Shown: positions 17,852-26,600 of the stretch, piece by piece | Numbering within the stretch: position 1 is the first letter of the stretch | Layout of the letters: each line of letters opens with the position of its first letter | Origin: Hymenobacter chitinivorans DSM 11115 | GTDB lineage: Bacteria > Bacteroidota > Bacteroidia > Cytophagales > Hymenobacteraceae | Direction of reading: 5' to 3' | NCBI RefSeq assembly: GCF_002797555.1 | Contig: NZ_PGFA01000001.1 | Coordinates: forward strand, 2,604,001 to 2,668,000 | Length of the DNA: 64,000 nt | Notes under the pieces: model-generated | What the model saw: the letters and a program-made list of their open reading frames with translations, nothing else | Told to the model about the DNA's origin: nothing | Databases searched by the model: none | Made by a program: the position numbers and the translations under genes

Positions 17852-20361
17852 GCAGCGCTTTGTTTGAGAAGAACCCGGCCATCTTCAAGGACTGGCCCCT
17901 GGAAAAGGGCGAGGACTTTGCCTTTTTGCGCCGGCGCGGGCTGGAAATCCTGCAGCAGCTGAGCGGGGAAACCTGGACCGACTACAACACCCACGACCCC
18001 GGTATTACGATGCTGGAGGCCCTGTGCTACGCCCTGACCGACCTCACGAACCGGGCCAACCAAGCTATTCCGGACCTGCTGGCCCCCGACCCGCACCAAC
18101 CCGCCGCGGCGGCCGGCAGCACCTTTATTCCGCCCCACGAGGCCTTTGCCAATCACCCCGTGACGCTGGCCGACTACAAGGCCTTGCTGCTCGACAACTT
18201 CCGGACCCAGCTGAAAAACGTCTGGATTGAGCCGCTCCGGCCCGAAACCGCCGGGCCGGAAGCGCTGGGCCGGTACCAAGTGGAAGTTATCCTGACCAAG
18301 CCGCCGGTGGACGCGCTGACCCTGGGCCAGCACCGGGAGCTGCGGGCCGCGGCCCAGCTGCGGGAAACCGTGCTGGCCGACGACATCCGGGACTTTCTGA
18401 ACCTGCACCGCAACCTGGGCGAGACCTTCGCCCAGGTAGTGGTGCTGCAGCCCCGGCAGGTCAGCATCAGCGGCACTATCGAGATTGAGAAGGGCTACGC
18501 CCAGGAGGAAGTGCTGGCCGAAATTCTGTGGCTGATTGACCGGTACCTGGACCCCTACGTGTCGCCGCAGCACCTGCAGGACCAGCTCAAAGCCGGGCAG
18601 GCGGTGGAGAATATTTTTGCCGGGCCGATGCTGCACAGCTACCTGCTGCAGGAAACCGCCTTTCGGGACCGGCATACGCAGGTGCACCTGGCCAGTATTC
18701 TCAAGCGCCTGCTGCAGCTGCCCGGCGTACGGGGTACCAGCGGCCTGACGCTGCGCCTGGAACAGGGCCCGCCCTCGCCCATGGTGCTGCTGGCCCCGGA
18801 TGAGTTTCCGGTGCTCGACGCCCGCGCCAGCCTCCGCGACCTGGTGGTAAACATTCAGGGCATCGGGCTGGAATTTGACCTGGACCGGGTGTTCCGCCTT
18901 TTCAAGGAGCGGGAACGGCTGGCCGACAACCGCCTGCGCAGCCGCCTGCCCAAGGAGCAGCTCCACTTCGCCCCGGAGGCGGGCAATTATCTGAACCTGA
19001 GCCGGTACGAATCCATCCAAACCGCTTTTCCGGCCATTTACGGACTGGGCGAAGAAGGCCTGCCCAGCAACGCTTCCTTGCTGGCCCAGGCCCAAACCCT
19101 GCAGCTCAAGGGCTATTTGCTGCTGTTCGAGCAGATTATGGCCAATTTCTGCGCCCAGGTCGACCACGCCAAGGATTTGCTGTCGGCCGGTACCCAGCGC
19201 GCCACCTACTTCAGCCAGCCCCTGCACACAGTGCCGCGCTGGGACCTGCTGCTGGGCGACGTGCCGGCCTCGTCCCACGAAATTCTGCACGACCACACCA
19301 GCTACCAGCGCCGCCGGGCCCAGCACCGCGCCCCCACGGCCGACACCCGCTACCAACGCACCCTGCAGCGTACCCTGCGCGAGCAGCCCGACGAATTCTT
19401 GGAGCGCCGCAACACGTTTCTGATGCACCTATTGGCCCGGTTTGGCTACAGCGTCAACCCCTACCAGCCGTTACTGAGCCAGTCGCGGGCCATCAGCCGG
19501 CACGCCATCGACACGCGGGAGCGGCTGCTGTGCTACCTCTCGGCGGCCACCTACCACCGCGGCGCGGCCCGCTTCGAGGTGCAGCTGCCCGACCTGCCGG
19601 AAGCCCACGAAACCTCGGGGCTGGAGTTTTTCCTCTACCTGCTCACCGGCATCGAGTATTTCGAGCTCAAAGCGGCCCGCCACCAAACCCTGGCCGAGCT
19701 GGCAGCCCGCGTGCACCTGGCCGGGCGTGGCACCGAGCCCGAGCCCCAGGCCCAGCTGCTGGTGCGGGGTGACGTACCCGATTTTGCGGCCTTTCTGCGC
19801 CTGATGCAACAGGCCCGCACGACCCCGCCCCGCCGGCTCACGCCCACGGCCGTGCAGCTAACGGTGGGCGGCAAACCCGTGGAGCTGGAGCTGCGCCGCA
19901 AGCTGCCCCGGGTGGCACAGGTGGGCGTGGTCCAGTGGGTGCAGCGCTATTTCCAAACCCTGGACGAGCAGCTGGAGCGCTTCTACCTGCTGGACCACGT
20001 GCTGCTATGGCCCACCGATGGCTCCGCCGGACCGGGCGGGCCCGAGGCCAGCTTTTTCCAGTACCAGGCCACGCTGGTGCTGCCCTCCTTTACCCGGCGC
20101 TTCAGCCTGCGGACCGAAGCCAAGGACCACCGCTCGACGTACTCCTACCGGGAATATTTCCAGTATTTGGTGGAGCAGAACGCCCCGGCTCATTTGCTGG
20201 TAAACGTGCTGTGGCTTAGCTACGAGGAGCTACAAGCCTGGGAGACGCTCTACCTGGCGTTTCGGGCGGCCCGGCGGCGGCTCAACCCGGCGGACCTGGA
20301 GCAGCCCCGGCAGCAGCTGACGGCCTTTTTACGGCGCCACCTGGCCGCCCAGACCTACTAG
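17848..20361 (+). CDS. Second large baseplate wedge protein (Afp12-like)
   Basis: An 837-residue protein. Near residues 43-66 it has the wedge motif WTDYNTHDPGITMLEALCYA followed by LTDLTNRA, which recurs in gp6/gp7-like CIS baseplate proteins. No signal peptide or membrane segment is visible. It starts within the stop of the fibre-like gene and ends 12 bp before the tape measure gene. It should pair with the Afp11-like protein to build the baseplate wedges. Confidence 0.8.
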   Translation: MSSALFEKNPAIFKDWPLEKGEDFAFLRRRGLEILQQLSGETWTDYNTHDPGITMLEALCYALTDLTNRANQAIPDLLAPDPHQPAAAAGSTFIPPHEAFANHPVTLADYKALLLDNFRTQLKNVWIEPLRPETAGPEALGRYQVEVILTKPPVDALTLGQHRELRAAAQLRETVLADDIRDFLNLHRNLGETFAQVVVLQPRQVSISGTIEIEKGYAQEEVLAEILWLIDRYLDPYVSPQHLQDQLKAGQAVENIFAGPMLHSYLLQETAFRDRHTQVHLASILKRLLQLPGVRGTSGLTLRLEQGPPSPMVLLAPDEFPVLDARASLRDLVVNIQGIGLEFDLDRVFRLFKERERLADNRLRSRLPKEQLHFAPEAGNYLNLSRYESIQTAFPAIYGLGEEGLPSNASLLAQAQTLQLKGYLLLFEQIMANFCAQVDHAKDLLSAGTQRATYFSQPLHTVPRWDLLLGDVPASSHEILHDHTSYQRRRAQHRAPTADTRYQRTLQRTLREQPDEFLERRNTFLMHLLARFGYSVNPYQPLLSQSRAISRHAIDTRERLLCYLSAATYHRGAARFEVQLPDLPEAHETSGLEFFLYLLTGIEYFELKAARHQTLAELAARVHLAGRGTEPEPQAQLLVRGDVPDFAAFLRLMQQARTTPPRRLTPTAVQLTVGGKPVELELRRKLPRVAQVGVVQWVQRYFQTLDEQLERFYLLDHVLLWPTDGSAGPGGPEASFFQYQATLVLPSFTRRFSLRTEAKDHRSTYSYREYFQYLVEQNAPAHLLVNVLWLSYEELQAWETLYLAFRAARRRLNPADLEQPRQQLTAFLRRHLAAQTY

Positions 20362-20373
20362 CCCTTTCCCAGT

Positions 20374-23300
20374 ATGTCCTCCCGGCAGCCCCACGCTATT
20401 CAGCAACTGCGCTTCGAGCTTGCCTCGGACAGCGCCGCGCTGGCGCCCCGGCTGCAGGACCGCGTCAGCAGCCTCTACCGGCACGAGCTGGAAAACCTGC
20501 TGGCCGAGGAGCTGGGCCGCCACTGCCCGCCGGATGTGCTGCTGACCCTGCCCGAGCTGAAACTGGACCTGGGCGCCATTGCCGACAGCCAACTGGAAGC
20601 CGAGCTGCCCCGGCGGCTGCGGCAGGCCCTGTATGCGGCTCTGGGCACCGAGCTGCAACGCCAGGCCTCACCCACTGCCGCTGGTGGCGAACAGGCCGCC
20701 GGACCGCTGAGCGTGGTAGCCTTCTTTCTGGCCCACGGCTACCTGCCCTGGCAAACCGACGCCAGCGCTTTTTCCCTGACCGACGCCGTTTTGCTGGCCC
20801 TGAACCAGACTCCGGTCGAGTTTCGCGGCCTGCTCCGCCGGCTGGGGCAACAGCAGGCCGTGCGGCAGCGGCTGGTGCGGCAGCTGAGTCCCGCCCTGCT
20901 GCAGCGCATTATCGGCCTGCTCGAGCCCACCCACGCCCTACTGATTGAGGCCTACATCCAGGAAACCACCCGGGCCCAGCAGCAGCAGCGCCTGGCCCCG
21001 GTGCGCGACGCCGACCTGCAGCAGATAGTCTACGAGCTGGTACTAACCGACTTGCTCATCAGCCGCAGCACCCAGTTCAACCGCCGCACGTTTATCGAAA
21101 GTCAGGTGCGGCGCCTGGCGGCCCATTTCAACCTGAGCTTCGAGGCGCTGCTGCACCGTTTGGTGGTTTTGTCGCAGAAGCCGCTGCCCTTTTCGGCCCA
21201 ATCGTCCTTGCCCGGCATTCTGCGCGGCATTTACCAGGACGTTGCGGCCAAAACGCGCCGTGGCGCCACCCCACCGCGCCAGGAGCTACCCACGGGGCCG
21301 ACGCCCGGGCCACCAATACAAGAACCAGCAGCGGAGCCCCCGGCAACAGCTTCGCCGCTGGAGCTGCTGGTGTATTTTCTGCGGCACCAGTCGCTGCCCT
21401 ACTCGGCGGGGGCCCACTACTCGGCCACCGACTTGCAGGCCAGCTTCAGGGCCGTGCTGCAGCAGGGCTGGGCGGCCGTAGTAAACGTGGTGCAGCAGGC
21501 TGGAATTCAGCCGGCCGCTGCCACGTTGGCCCGCCGCTTTCCGGCCAGCTTACTGGAACAGCTGGTGCGCCAAGCGGTGCCGGGGCAGGTGCGCCCATTT
21601 CTGGCCGTGCTGGCCGAGCACCGGACCACCCCAATTACGTGGCAGTGGCCGGCCCGGGCCCGGCACGAGTTGCTGTGGGAGAAGTCGTTGCCCTACCTGC
21701 TCCCGCGCCGGCCAGTACCATTCAACAGCCAGCATTTCAGCCGCTGGCTAACCCAGCAGTTAGCGGGAGACGGATTTGCAAATGAATTCGGGGCGGATGA
21801 GCAGTCCGCCACGTTTGGGGTAAATGGGGTTTCCTCAGAATCACTAGAATCAGTGGGCAGGGTATCGGCAGGAGCTTCTGCGCCTGGGCGGGCCGCAAGC
21901 CCACGCGCGGGCGTTGCCGCTGGACCAGGCGATACCCGGCCGCACCAGCGGGCAACTGAGCCCCGGTTGCCGGCTCCCGCTCAGTTGGTGTTGGCCGCCG
22001 ACCAGCTTGCCAGCAAACCGTTTTCTGCCAGCAAATTATCCGGCAACCAAGAGCATTACAATCAGCTACCCGCGCCGCTGGCAGCTACCGCCGAAAACCA
22101 GTCCTCAGCGGCCGTGCCCTTCACCGCGCAGCCTCAATCCGCGGCGGCCCAATCCAGCGTTGACCACTCGGCCGCCGCCGCCGAAGCCGAGCAGCCTGCT
22201 ACGCATTCGAGCGAGCCGCTGAGCAGCGGCAGCGCCCCGGCGGCCGTAACTGCGCCGGGAAATTCTGCCGCCGACTTACCGCGGGGGCAACAGTTGGCAG
22301 CGGGAGCTGAAGTCGACTTACGCACTGCTATTTCTTGGCCAGCAACTGCAACCACTCTCCCGACCACAACTACTGTCCGCCCGGACCCAGTTACGGCGGC
22401 TGTATCATCAAGCGCCGCTGCTGGCTTATCTACCGTCCCAAACGCCGCTCCAGCCGCCGAAACAGCTTCAGCAGCACCGGTATCTGCCGTTTCGGTGGCG
22501 GCCGGCCGGGCCACATTGGGCAGCATGCCCCGCAGCTTGGCAACCGCACCCGGCTCGTGCCCAGATGCGGCGCTACCCAACCTGGCGGCTTGGCTTAACG
22601 CCTCGGCCCACCACGCCCCCGCCCAGCCGCCGCTACGTGAGTGGCCGGCTCCGGCGGGCCGCGAAATGGTGCGGCACTACCTGCGGGTGGGCAGCCCGGC
22701 GCTGACGGCCGCCCGGCTTTCCGTACCGCAGGTCCAGCAGCTGTTAGCGCAGTTAATTGCGCAGCGCGACGCCGAAACCTTGCGGCTGCTACAGACTTAC
22801 CCCACCCAAGCCTTGAGGCAGCGCCGCCTGTCGGCCCTGCTCGACTTTGACCTGCTCCGCCGCCTGCACCACGCCTTGCCCGCCCCAACCAGCCAGCCGC
22901 GGCAGCAGTGGGAGTCCGTGGCTAAGGTTTTCGGGACGCGCAACCCAAACACGGCGGGCCCGGTGACGCCCCGACTGCGGCAGCTGGTGCTGGCCGCGTA
23001 CTACCGCTTTACGTTCACCAACCACCGGCTATCAGTTCGGGGTCAGCAGCGGGAGGTTCGGCAGATGGCGGCCGCCCTCAACCTTGCCTGGCCCACTGTG
23101 CTGCGCACCATGCGGCAGCTGGCCGGCCCCCACTCTGGTTTGCACCGGGAGCCACTTTTCGCCCAACTTTTCCTACCCGCCGCCCCTGTTACCGAACCAG
23201 TTGGGGTGGCCCGCCGAACAGGTTACCGCTCCGTATTTAAGGACTCCCGGCCCGGGTCGGGAACGGGCGCCAGCCGGCCTCGGGTAGTAGCACCGGCGGC

Positions 23301-25158
23301 CGTGGGGTCTACCTCAGCGGCGGCCCTCAGCTCGGGTGCGAGCTATGAGCCGCGGGCCGCCGCTACTACGGCGGCCCCGCGGCTGCCCAATGCCGTGCAG
23401 GATCTGGTGCTGCATTTTTTGCGGCATGGCCAGCTGCCGTGGTGGCAAACTTCGCCCGTCACGTTGCAGGAGCTGCGTCAGCACCTGGCCCAGCTCCTGC
23501 GGCGCCAGGGAGCCCAGGTACGCAGTTTCCTGACCAGTCACGCGGCCGAGGCGGCCGTGCGGCAGCGCCTGGTCCAGGTAGCCGACTTTGCCTCGCTCAC
23601 TCAGCTCACGACGGCCACCGCGGCTAGTGCGGGCCGCGGGGCGGGTATCCGGCGGGCATTGCTGGCTCTGGAGCGGGCCACACCCCACCCCTCGCAGTAC
23701 GCGGCCGGGCAGTTCCGACTTTTTCTGAAGGAAGCCTACCTACTATTTCACTTCTCCCTGGCCCAGTCGGCGGCTACGCCGGCGCTGGGCGCGGTGCGGC
23801 AGTTGGCTACCAGCTACGGCCTGCCCTGGCAAAGCCTGCTGCGCCAGGTCAATGCTCTAAGTCAGCACCAGCCGACCCTGGCCACGGAGCCCTTCTTTGC
23901 CTGGCTGCTCGGGGCCCACGAAGCCGAGGAGCAGCGCCGCCACAACCGCCGCCCGCGGCTCCCCAACCGCCGAGTTACGGCCGCTCGGCCAGCCAGCGCG
24001 CCAACCCGGCCAACTCCCTATTCCCCGCTGTACGAGGCCCTGGAGCACTACCTGCAAACCGGCAAGCTGCCAGCGGCGGGAACAGGGCCGGGAGCGGCGC
24101 TAAGCTTGCCGGCCATCTGGACGGAACTGCTCCAACCCACCAATCGGGTCTTGCTGGCGCGGGTGCGGCCCTACCTGGGCCTGGCTGTGAGCCGTAGTCG
24201 AATAGCCAGCAGCGTGAGTGCGGAGCAGTTTTTCACTTTGCTGGGCCGCCTTTATCCCGTGCATGCCCGCCTCCTGGCGCCCGTGCTGCGCGACTGGCAA
24301 CAGCTGGCCGCCCGCGGCCTTGTCGAGCTGGGGAATTCGCCGACGGCCCTATGGGAGCTGGTATTAACAGCCATAGAAGCCACGGCGGCAGCTAGTTTCC
24401 AGACCGCGCAGCTGCTCAGCCGCCTGCTGACGGCTGAAGCCAAGCTGAGCTCACGCCACGCGGCGGCCTTGGCCCGGGGTGCCTCAATAGCCGGCGTACT
24501 GCTACGCCAGGCGGGCCGGGCGGGCCTCAGCTTTCAGAGCCGGCTGCCCGCCCTGCTTCAGCACCTGGACACCACGACCCGCCTGGCGGCCCGGCAACAG
24601 GCCAGTGCAGCGGCGGCAGCGGCGCCGGCCGAAGTGGCAGCTGAGGTGCCGGCTCTGGCCACGGCTTACATTACCAACGCCGGACTGGTGCTGCTCTGGC
24701 CGTTTCTGACCATGCTCTTCGACCGTCTAGGCTACCTCGAAAACCGCCAATTCAAATCGGCGACGGAGGCGTACCGGGCCGTGCACCTGCTGCAGTTTCT
24801 GGCCACCGGCGCCGAAGGTTTTCCCGAGTACGTGCTGGTACTCAACAAGCTGCTCTGCGGCGTGCAGCAAACCTCGCCCGTGGTGCGGGAGCTGGCCCTG
24901 ACTGCCGAGGAAAAAGAAACCGGCCTGGGTTTGCTGCAGGCCGTCATCAGCCGCTGGGAAATTCTGAAGAAAACCAGCGTGGCGGGTTTGCAGGAGACTT
25001 TTCTGAACCGCAACGGCCGCCTCGACTGGCAGGACGACAAAATACTACTCACCGTGGAAACCAAGGCCTTTGACATGCTGCTCGACCAGCGACCCTGGTC
25101 CATTGCCGTTATCCGCCTGCCCTGGATGCTGCTTCCCCTTTACGTAACATGGCGCTAA
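20374..25158 (+). CDS. CIS tape measure protein
   Basis: A 1594-residue protein of the CIS tape-measure type. The start is diagnostic (HAIQQLRFELASDSAALAPR), as is the C-terminal domain (ITNAGLVLLWPFLTMLFDRL, GLQETFLNRNGRLDW, IAVIRLPWMLLPLYVTWR). Five related segments of the form FLxHGxLPW occur at residues ~111, 329, 763, 1008 and 1220, each followed by a helical stretch. A Pro/Ala/Thr/Ser-rich low-complexity stretch spans ~475-735. In phage and CIS, tape measure length sets tube length. The stop overlaps the ATPase start by 10 bp. Confidence 0.9.
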   Translation: MSSRQPHAIQQLRFELASDSAALAPRLQDRVSSLYRHELENLLAEELGRHCPPDVLLTLPELKLDLGAIADSQLEAELPRRLRQALYAALGTELQRQASPTAAGGEQAAGPLSVVAFFLAHGYLPWQTDASAFSLTDAVLLALNQTPVEFRGLLRRLGQQQAVRQRLVRQLSPALLQRIIGLLEPTHALLIEAYIQETTRAQQQQRLAPVRDADLQQIVYELVLTDLLISRSTQFNRRTFIESQVRRLAAHFNLSFEALLHRLVVLSQKPLPFSAQSSLPGILRGIYQDVAAKTRRGATPPRQELPTGPTPGPPIQEPAAEPPATASPLELLVYFLRHQSLPYSAGAHYSATDLQASFRAVLQQGWAAVVNVVQQAGIQPAAATLARRFPASLLEQLVRQAVPGQVRPFLAVLAEHRTTPITWQWPARARHELLWEKSLPYLLPRRPVPFNSQHFSRWLTQQLAGDGFANEFGADEQSATFGVNGVSSESLESVGRVSAGASAPGRAASPRAGVAAGPGDTRPHQRATEPRLPAPAQLVLAADQLASKPFSASKLSGNQEHYNQLPAPLAATAENQSSAAVPFTAQPQSAAAQSSVDHSAAAAEAEQPATHSSEPLSSGSAPAAVTAPGNSAADLPRGQQLAAGAEVDLRTAISWPATATTLPTTTTVRPDPVTAAVSSSAAAGLSTVPNAAPAAETASAAPVSAVSVAAGRATLGSMPRSLATAPGSCPDAALPNLAAWLNASAHHAPAQPPLREWPAPAGREMVRHYLRVGSPALTAARLSVPQVQQLLAQLIAQRDAETLRLLQTYPTQALRQRRLSALLDFDLLRRLHHALPAPTSQPRQQWESVAKVFGTRNPNTAGPVTPRLRQLVLAAYYRFTFTNHRLSVRGQQREVRQMAAALNLAWPTVLRTMRQLAGPHSGLHREPLFAQLFLPAAPVTEPVGVARRTGYRSVFKDSRPGSGTGASRPRVVAPAAVGSTSAAALSSGASYEPRAAATTAAPRLPNAVQDLVLHFLRHGQLPWWQTSPVTLQELRQHLAQLLRRQGAQVRSFLTSHAAEAAVRQRLVQVADFASLTQLTTATAASAGRGAGIRRALLALERATPHPSQYAAGQFRLFLKEAYLLFHFSLAQSAATPALGAVRQLATSYGLPWQSLLRQVNALSQHQPTLATEPFFAWLLGAHEAEEQRRHNRRPRLPNRRVTAARPASAPTRPTPYSPLYEALEHYLQTGKLPAAGTGPGAALSLPAIWTELLQPTNRVLLARVRPYLGLAVSRSRIASSVSAEQFFTLLGRLYPVHARLLAPVLRDWQQLAARGLVELGNSPTALWELVLTAIEATAAASFQTAQLLSRLLTAEAKLSSRHAAALARGASIAGVLLRQAGRAGLSFQSRLPALLQHLDTTTRLAARQQASAAAAAAPAEVAAEVPALATAYITNAGLVLLWPFLTMLFDRLGYLENRQFKSATEAYRAVHLLQFLATGAEGFPEYVLVLNKLLCGVQQTSPVVRELALTAEEKETGLGLLQAVISRWEILKKTSVAGLQETFLNRNGRLDWQDDKILLTVETKAFDMLLDQRPWSIAVIRLPWMLLPLYVTWR

Positions 25159-26522
25159 CTCCTACCCTTTCTACTCTTTCCCCGCCGGCCGCCGTGGCCG
25201 CCACCGGGGCCGCCCTGGCCCGGGAGCTCGACTGGCTCGTGCGCGTGCTCGAAGCACGCCTGCAGCACTTCTTTGAGAACAACCCGGACCCGCTGCCCGA
25301 GCTCCAGGCCCCGGAACTGGACCCGCCCGACGATTTCTACGCCCAACTGGTGCGGCGGCACGAGCTGGATTGGGCGAGCCGGCTGGTGCTGGCCCTGGCC
25401 CTGGCGCCCCACCTGCGGCCCCAGGCCCTGGATGCGCTGTTTATCCGCAACAGCGCCTACGACCGGGGCTTTACCGAATTTGGGGGCCTGAAGGGCAAAA
25501 ACCACAGCGGCTTCTTGCCCACCGGCGAAACGGCCCTGTTTCTGCTGGCCGGCCCCAACCTGGCCCAGCGCCTGACCTACCACAGCACCCTGTGGCACCA
25601 CTCGCCGCTGGGCCGGGCCCAGCTGGTGCAGCTGGGGGCCACCGAAGCCGGGGAGCCCGCCCTGAGCGGGGCCCTCACGGTGCCGGCCGATACGCTGGCC
25701 CTGCTCACCACCGGCCAGCCGCCCCGGCCCGACTACAGCCCCGACTTTCCGGCCAAACGCGTGAGCACCACCCTGGAGTGGGCCGACCTGGTGCTGGACC
25801 ATCACGTGCAGGAACAGCTGCTGGAAATGCGGGTCTGGCTCGAAAATCAGGACGCGCTGCTGGGCCAGCCCCACCTGCGCCGCCACCTCAAGCCGGGCTA
25901 CCGGGCCCTGTTTTACGGTCCGCCCGGCACGGGCAAAACCCTCACGGCCTGCCTTTTGGGCAACATCACCGGCCACGAAGTGTACCGCATCGATTTGTCG
26001 ATGGTGGTGTCCAAGTTTATCGGCGAAACCGAGAAAAACCTGGGCCGGGTGTTTGATTTGGCCGAGCACCGCCGCTGGATTCTGTTCTTCGACGAAGCCG
26101 ACGCCCTGTTTGGCAAGCGCACGGCCACGGCCTCGTCTAACGACCGGTACGCCAACCAGGAAGTGGCCTACCTACTGCAGCGCATCGAGGATTTTCCCGG
26201 CGTTATCGTCTTGTCGTCGAACCTGAAGGCCAACCTGGACGAGGCCTTTGCCCGCCGCTTTCAGGCCATGATTCACTTTCTGGCCCCCAAGCCCCCCGAG
26301 CGGGAACTACTCTGGCGCCAGGCCTTTGCCGCCCCGCTCGTACTGGCCGACGACGTGGACTTTGGCGACCTGGCCGAAGAGTATAGCCTGACCGGCGGGG
26401 CCATTATCAACGTGCTGCGCTACTGCGTGCTCCACACCCTGCAGCCGCCCCGCCCCATCACCCGGGCCGACATTGTGAAGGGCGTGCAGCGCGAAGTGGC
26501 CAAAGACGGCAAAACCCTGTGA
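25149..26522 (+). CDS. AAA+ ATPase of the CIS (Afp15/Pvc15-like)
   Basis: A 457-residue ATPase. Walker A is GPPGTGKT at residues 257-264, Walker B is ILFFDEAD with the acidic pair at 315-316, and sensor-like VIVLSSNLKANLD and arginine-finger-like EAFARRFQ follow. The N-terminal ~240 residues are a CIS-specific region. In PVC and Afp clusters this ATPase is needed for assembly or cargo loading of particles. It overlaps the tape measure gene by 10 bp, so it is part of the operon. Confidence 0.95.
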   Translation: MALTPTLSTLSPPAAVAATGAALARELDWLVRVLEARLQHFFENNPDPLPELQAPELDPPDDFYAQLVRRHELDWASRLVLALALAPHLRPQALDALFIRNSAYDRGFTEFGGLKGKNHSGFLPTGETALFLLAGPNLAQRLTYHSTLWHHSPLGRAQLVQLGATEAGEPALSGALTVPADTLALLTTGQPPRPDYSPDFPAKRVSTTLEWADLVLDHHVQEQLLEMRVWLENQDALLGQPHLRRHLKPGYRALFYGPPGTGKTLTACLLGNITGHEVYRIDLSMVVSKFIGETEKNLGRVFDLAEHRRWILFFDEADALFGKRTATASSNDRYANQEVAYLLQRIEDFPGVIVLSSNLKANLDEAFARRFQAMIHFLAPKPPERELLWRQAFAAPLVLADDVDFGDLAEEYSLTGGAIINVLRYCVLHTLQPPRPITRADIVKGVQREVAKDGKTL

Positions 26523-26600
26523 CGATGCCCCTGATGCCTGAGCTATTCTATTCCCAACGGGCCCGTAGCGCGGCCCGGTTACCTTTAGCGGCTTAACCTG

